A model generated the notes under the pieces. It had not been told where the DNA came from, did no database searches, and worked only from the letters and a program-made list of their open reading frames with translations. From the NCBI GenBank assembly GCA_030591745.1, contig JAUVAM010000231.1:1-6542 (forward strand): a DNA stretch of 6,542 nucleotides, written 5' to 3'. Below are positions 5,958 to 6,542 of the stretch, piece after piece (the first letter of the stretch is position 1; each line of letters begins with the position of its first letter). The translations under genes were made by a program, and so were the position numbers. This stretch comes from Deltaproteobacteria bacterium. Its GTDB lineage: Bacteria; Myxococcota; B64-G9.

Positions 5958-6542
5958 CTAGCGCAGGTCCAAGATGACCTTGCTGGTTTGACCCGCCCGA
6001 ATGCGCACGTTTTGGGTCTTTTCCTTGCCCGTGCGCTTGCAGGTCACCCGTAACGTGTGCGTTCCTTCATAGATGGAGAGCGGTCCGTCCAATGGGGTGA
6101 GCCCTTTGTGGCGACCATTGATGTAGACATCTCCGAATGGTTTAACCAAAACCTGTAAAAACCCTTTGGCAAATCGCTCCCTCAAGCGCAGGGTCTGCCC
6201 AGGACGCACCTTCACTTTCTTTTTCAGGCGCAAATTAAATGCCGGGTTGCTCATGACCACGATGTGTACGCCGGCGGCAAGACTGATGTCCTTGACGGGC
6301 GTTGCGCCATAGGCCGTGCCATCCACACTGACATTGGTCCAAGGGCGACTATCCACATCCAACACCCCGGCCGCCAGCCGTGCGACCACTTTTTTCTTCT
6401 TCTTTTTCTTCGGCTTCGGCCTAGGCTTGGGCTCTGGCTTGGGCTCTGGCTTGGGCTCTGGCTTGGGCTCTGGCTTGGGCTCTGGCTTGGGCTCTGGCTT
6501 GGGCTCTGGCTTGGGCTCTGGCTTGGGCTCTGGCTTGGGCTC
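5958..6542 (-). CDS. PEGA-domain protein with (EPKP)10 linker, 5' partial
   Basis: The frame stays open to the right edge, so the 5' end is outside; 194 residues are visible. Residues 1-40 are ten EPKP units, followed by RPKP and seven Lys (45-51). An internal GTG at 6389 is not a convincing start, since the reading frame and the repeat continue upstream of it. Two PEGA domains follow: about 59-121 (LDVDSRPWTNVSVDG, then YGATPVKDISLAAGVHIVV) and about 127-194 (LQVLVKPFGDVYINGRHKG, then TPLDGPLSIYEGTHTLRV). Both show the family pattern of a Pro-containing strand, V-x-(V/I)-(D/N)G, G-x-TP and an (A/E)G-x-H turn. PEGA domains are extracytoplasmic and often form the tails of myxobacterial Ser/Thr kinases, while Pro/Lys/Glu linkers resemble the periplasm-spanning part of TonB. 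The missing N-terminus could therefore be a kinase and membrane helix, or simply a signal peptide or anchor. The stop codon is 20 bp from that of the convergent lipoprotein gene. Confidence 0.88.
   Translation of the reverse strand, partial: EPKPEPKPEPKPEPKPEPKPEPKPEPKPEPKPEPKPEPKPRPKPKKKKKKKVVARLAAGVLDVDSRPWTNVSVDGTAYGATPVKDISLAAGVHIVVMSNPAFNLRLKKKVKVRPGQTLRLRERFAKGFLQVLVKPFGDVYINGRHKGLTPLDGPLSIYEGTHTLRVTCKRTGKEKTQNVRIRAGQTSKVILDLR
6424..6542 (-). repeat. Perfect 12-bp tandem repeat encoding EPKP
   Basis: The plus-strand unit GGCTTGGGCTCT is repeated without any mismatch from 6424 to the window end, 9.9 copies, and probably continues beyond. On the coding (minus) strand the codons are GAG CCC AAG CCA, giving Glu-Pro-Lys-Pro. 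Even the alternating CCC/CCA choice is preserved in each unit, which points to recent expansion or gene-conversion-like homogenisation. The unit length is a multiple of three, so copy-number change keeps the frame. Confidence 0.97.

Noticed and set aside
5938..5972. Possible bidirectional terminator between the lipoprotein and PEGA genes
   Set aside because: On the minus strand GCGCTAGTGC is followed by TTTTT, but it is a near-palindrome without a loop, and the alternative GCGC pairing is only 4 bp. Too weak to call.
6424..6542. CRISPR array or other non-coding repeat array
   Set aside because: The 12-bp units are directly abutting with no spacers and encode EPKP in frame with the PEGA domains, so this is a coding minisatellite.

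Overview
The window looks like chromosomal DNA from a Myxococcota or related (former deltaproteobacterial) bacterium. The evidence is a transmembrane Hanks-type Ser/Thr kinase with a two-cysteine, TonB-like AgmX/PglI-type tail, an Asp-Ala-Gly-rich periplasmic linker, a Cys-rich lipoprotein of the type common in myxobacteria, FecR and PEGA domains, and moderately high GC by eye. No genus can be named from the sequence. There are no tRNA, rRNA, CRISPR or insertion-sequence signals.

Layout: (1) 1-1080 (+) is the 3' part of a membrane Ser/Thr kinase whose N-lobe lies outside the window. (2) After an 8-bp convergent gap, 1089-3041 (-) encodes a large exported FecR-domain protein. (3) It overlaps by 26 bp the end of the gene upstream of it in the same operon, 3016-4527 (-), an outer-membrane beta-barrel protein with two C-terminal carboxypeptidase-regulatory-like modules. 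(4) A 135-bp divergent intergenic region, 4528-4662, carries a good sigma70-like promoter for the minus operon, a TTGACA box facing the plus gene, and repeated TCTTGA/TCAAGA half-sites. (5) 4663-5937 (+) encodes a Cys-rich lipoprotein with two beta-sandwich modules. (6) After a 20-bp convergent gap, 5958-6542 (-) is the C-terminal part of a protein with ten EPKP units, a poly-Lys stretch and two PEGA domains. It runs off the right edge.

All five genes appear to encode envelope or envelope-facing proteins built from small beta-sandwich modules (FecR, Fn3-like, carboxypeptidase-regulatory-like, PEGA). The left kinase, and possibly the right-hand gene if it is a second kinase tail, would connect cytoplasmic phosphorylation with the periplasm. 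The barrel-FecR pair is very likely co-expressed. A functional link between it and the kinase is inference from proximity only. Nothing here proves a new defence or mobile system. The most distinctive features are the perfect 12-bp coding minisatellite at the right edge, the kinase-AgmX/PglI fusion, and a FecR/outer-membrane-barrel pair with no visible sigma factor or TonB receptor.
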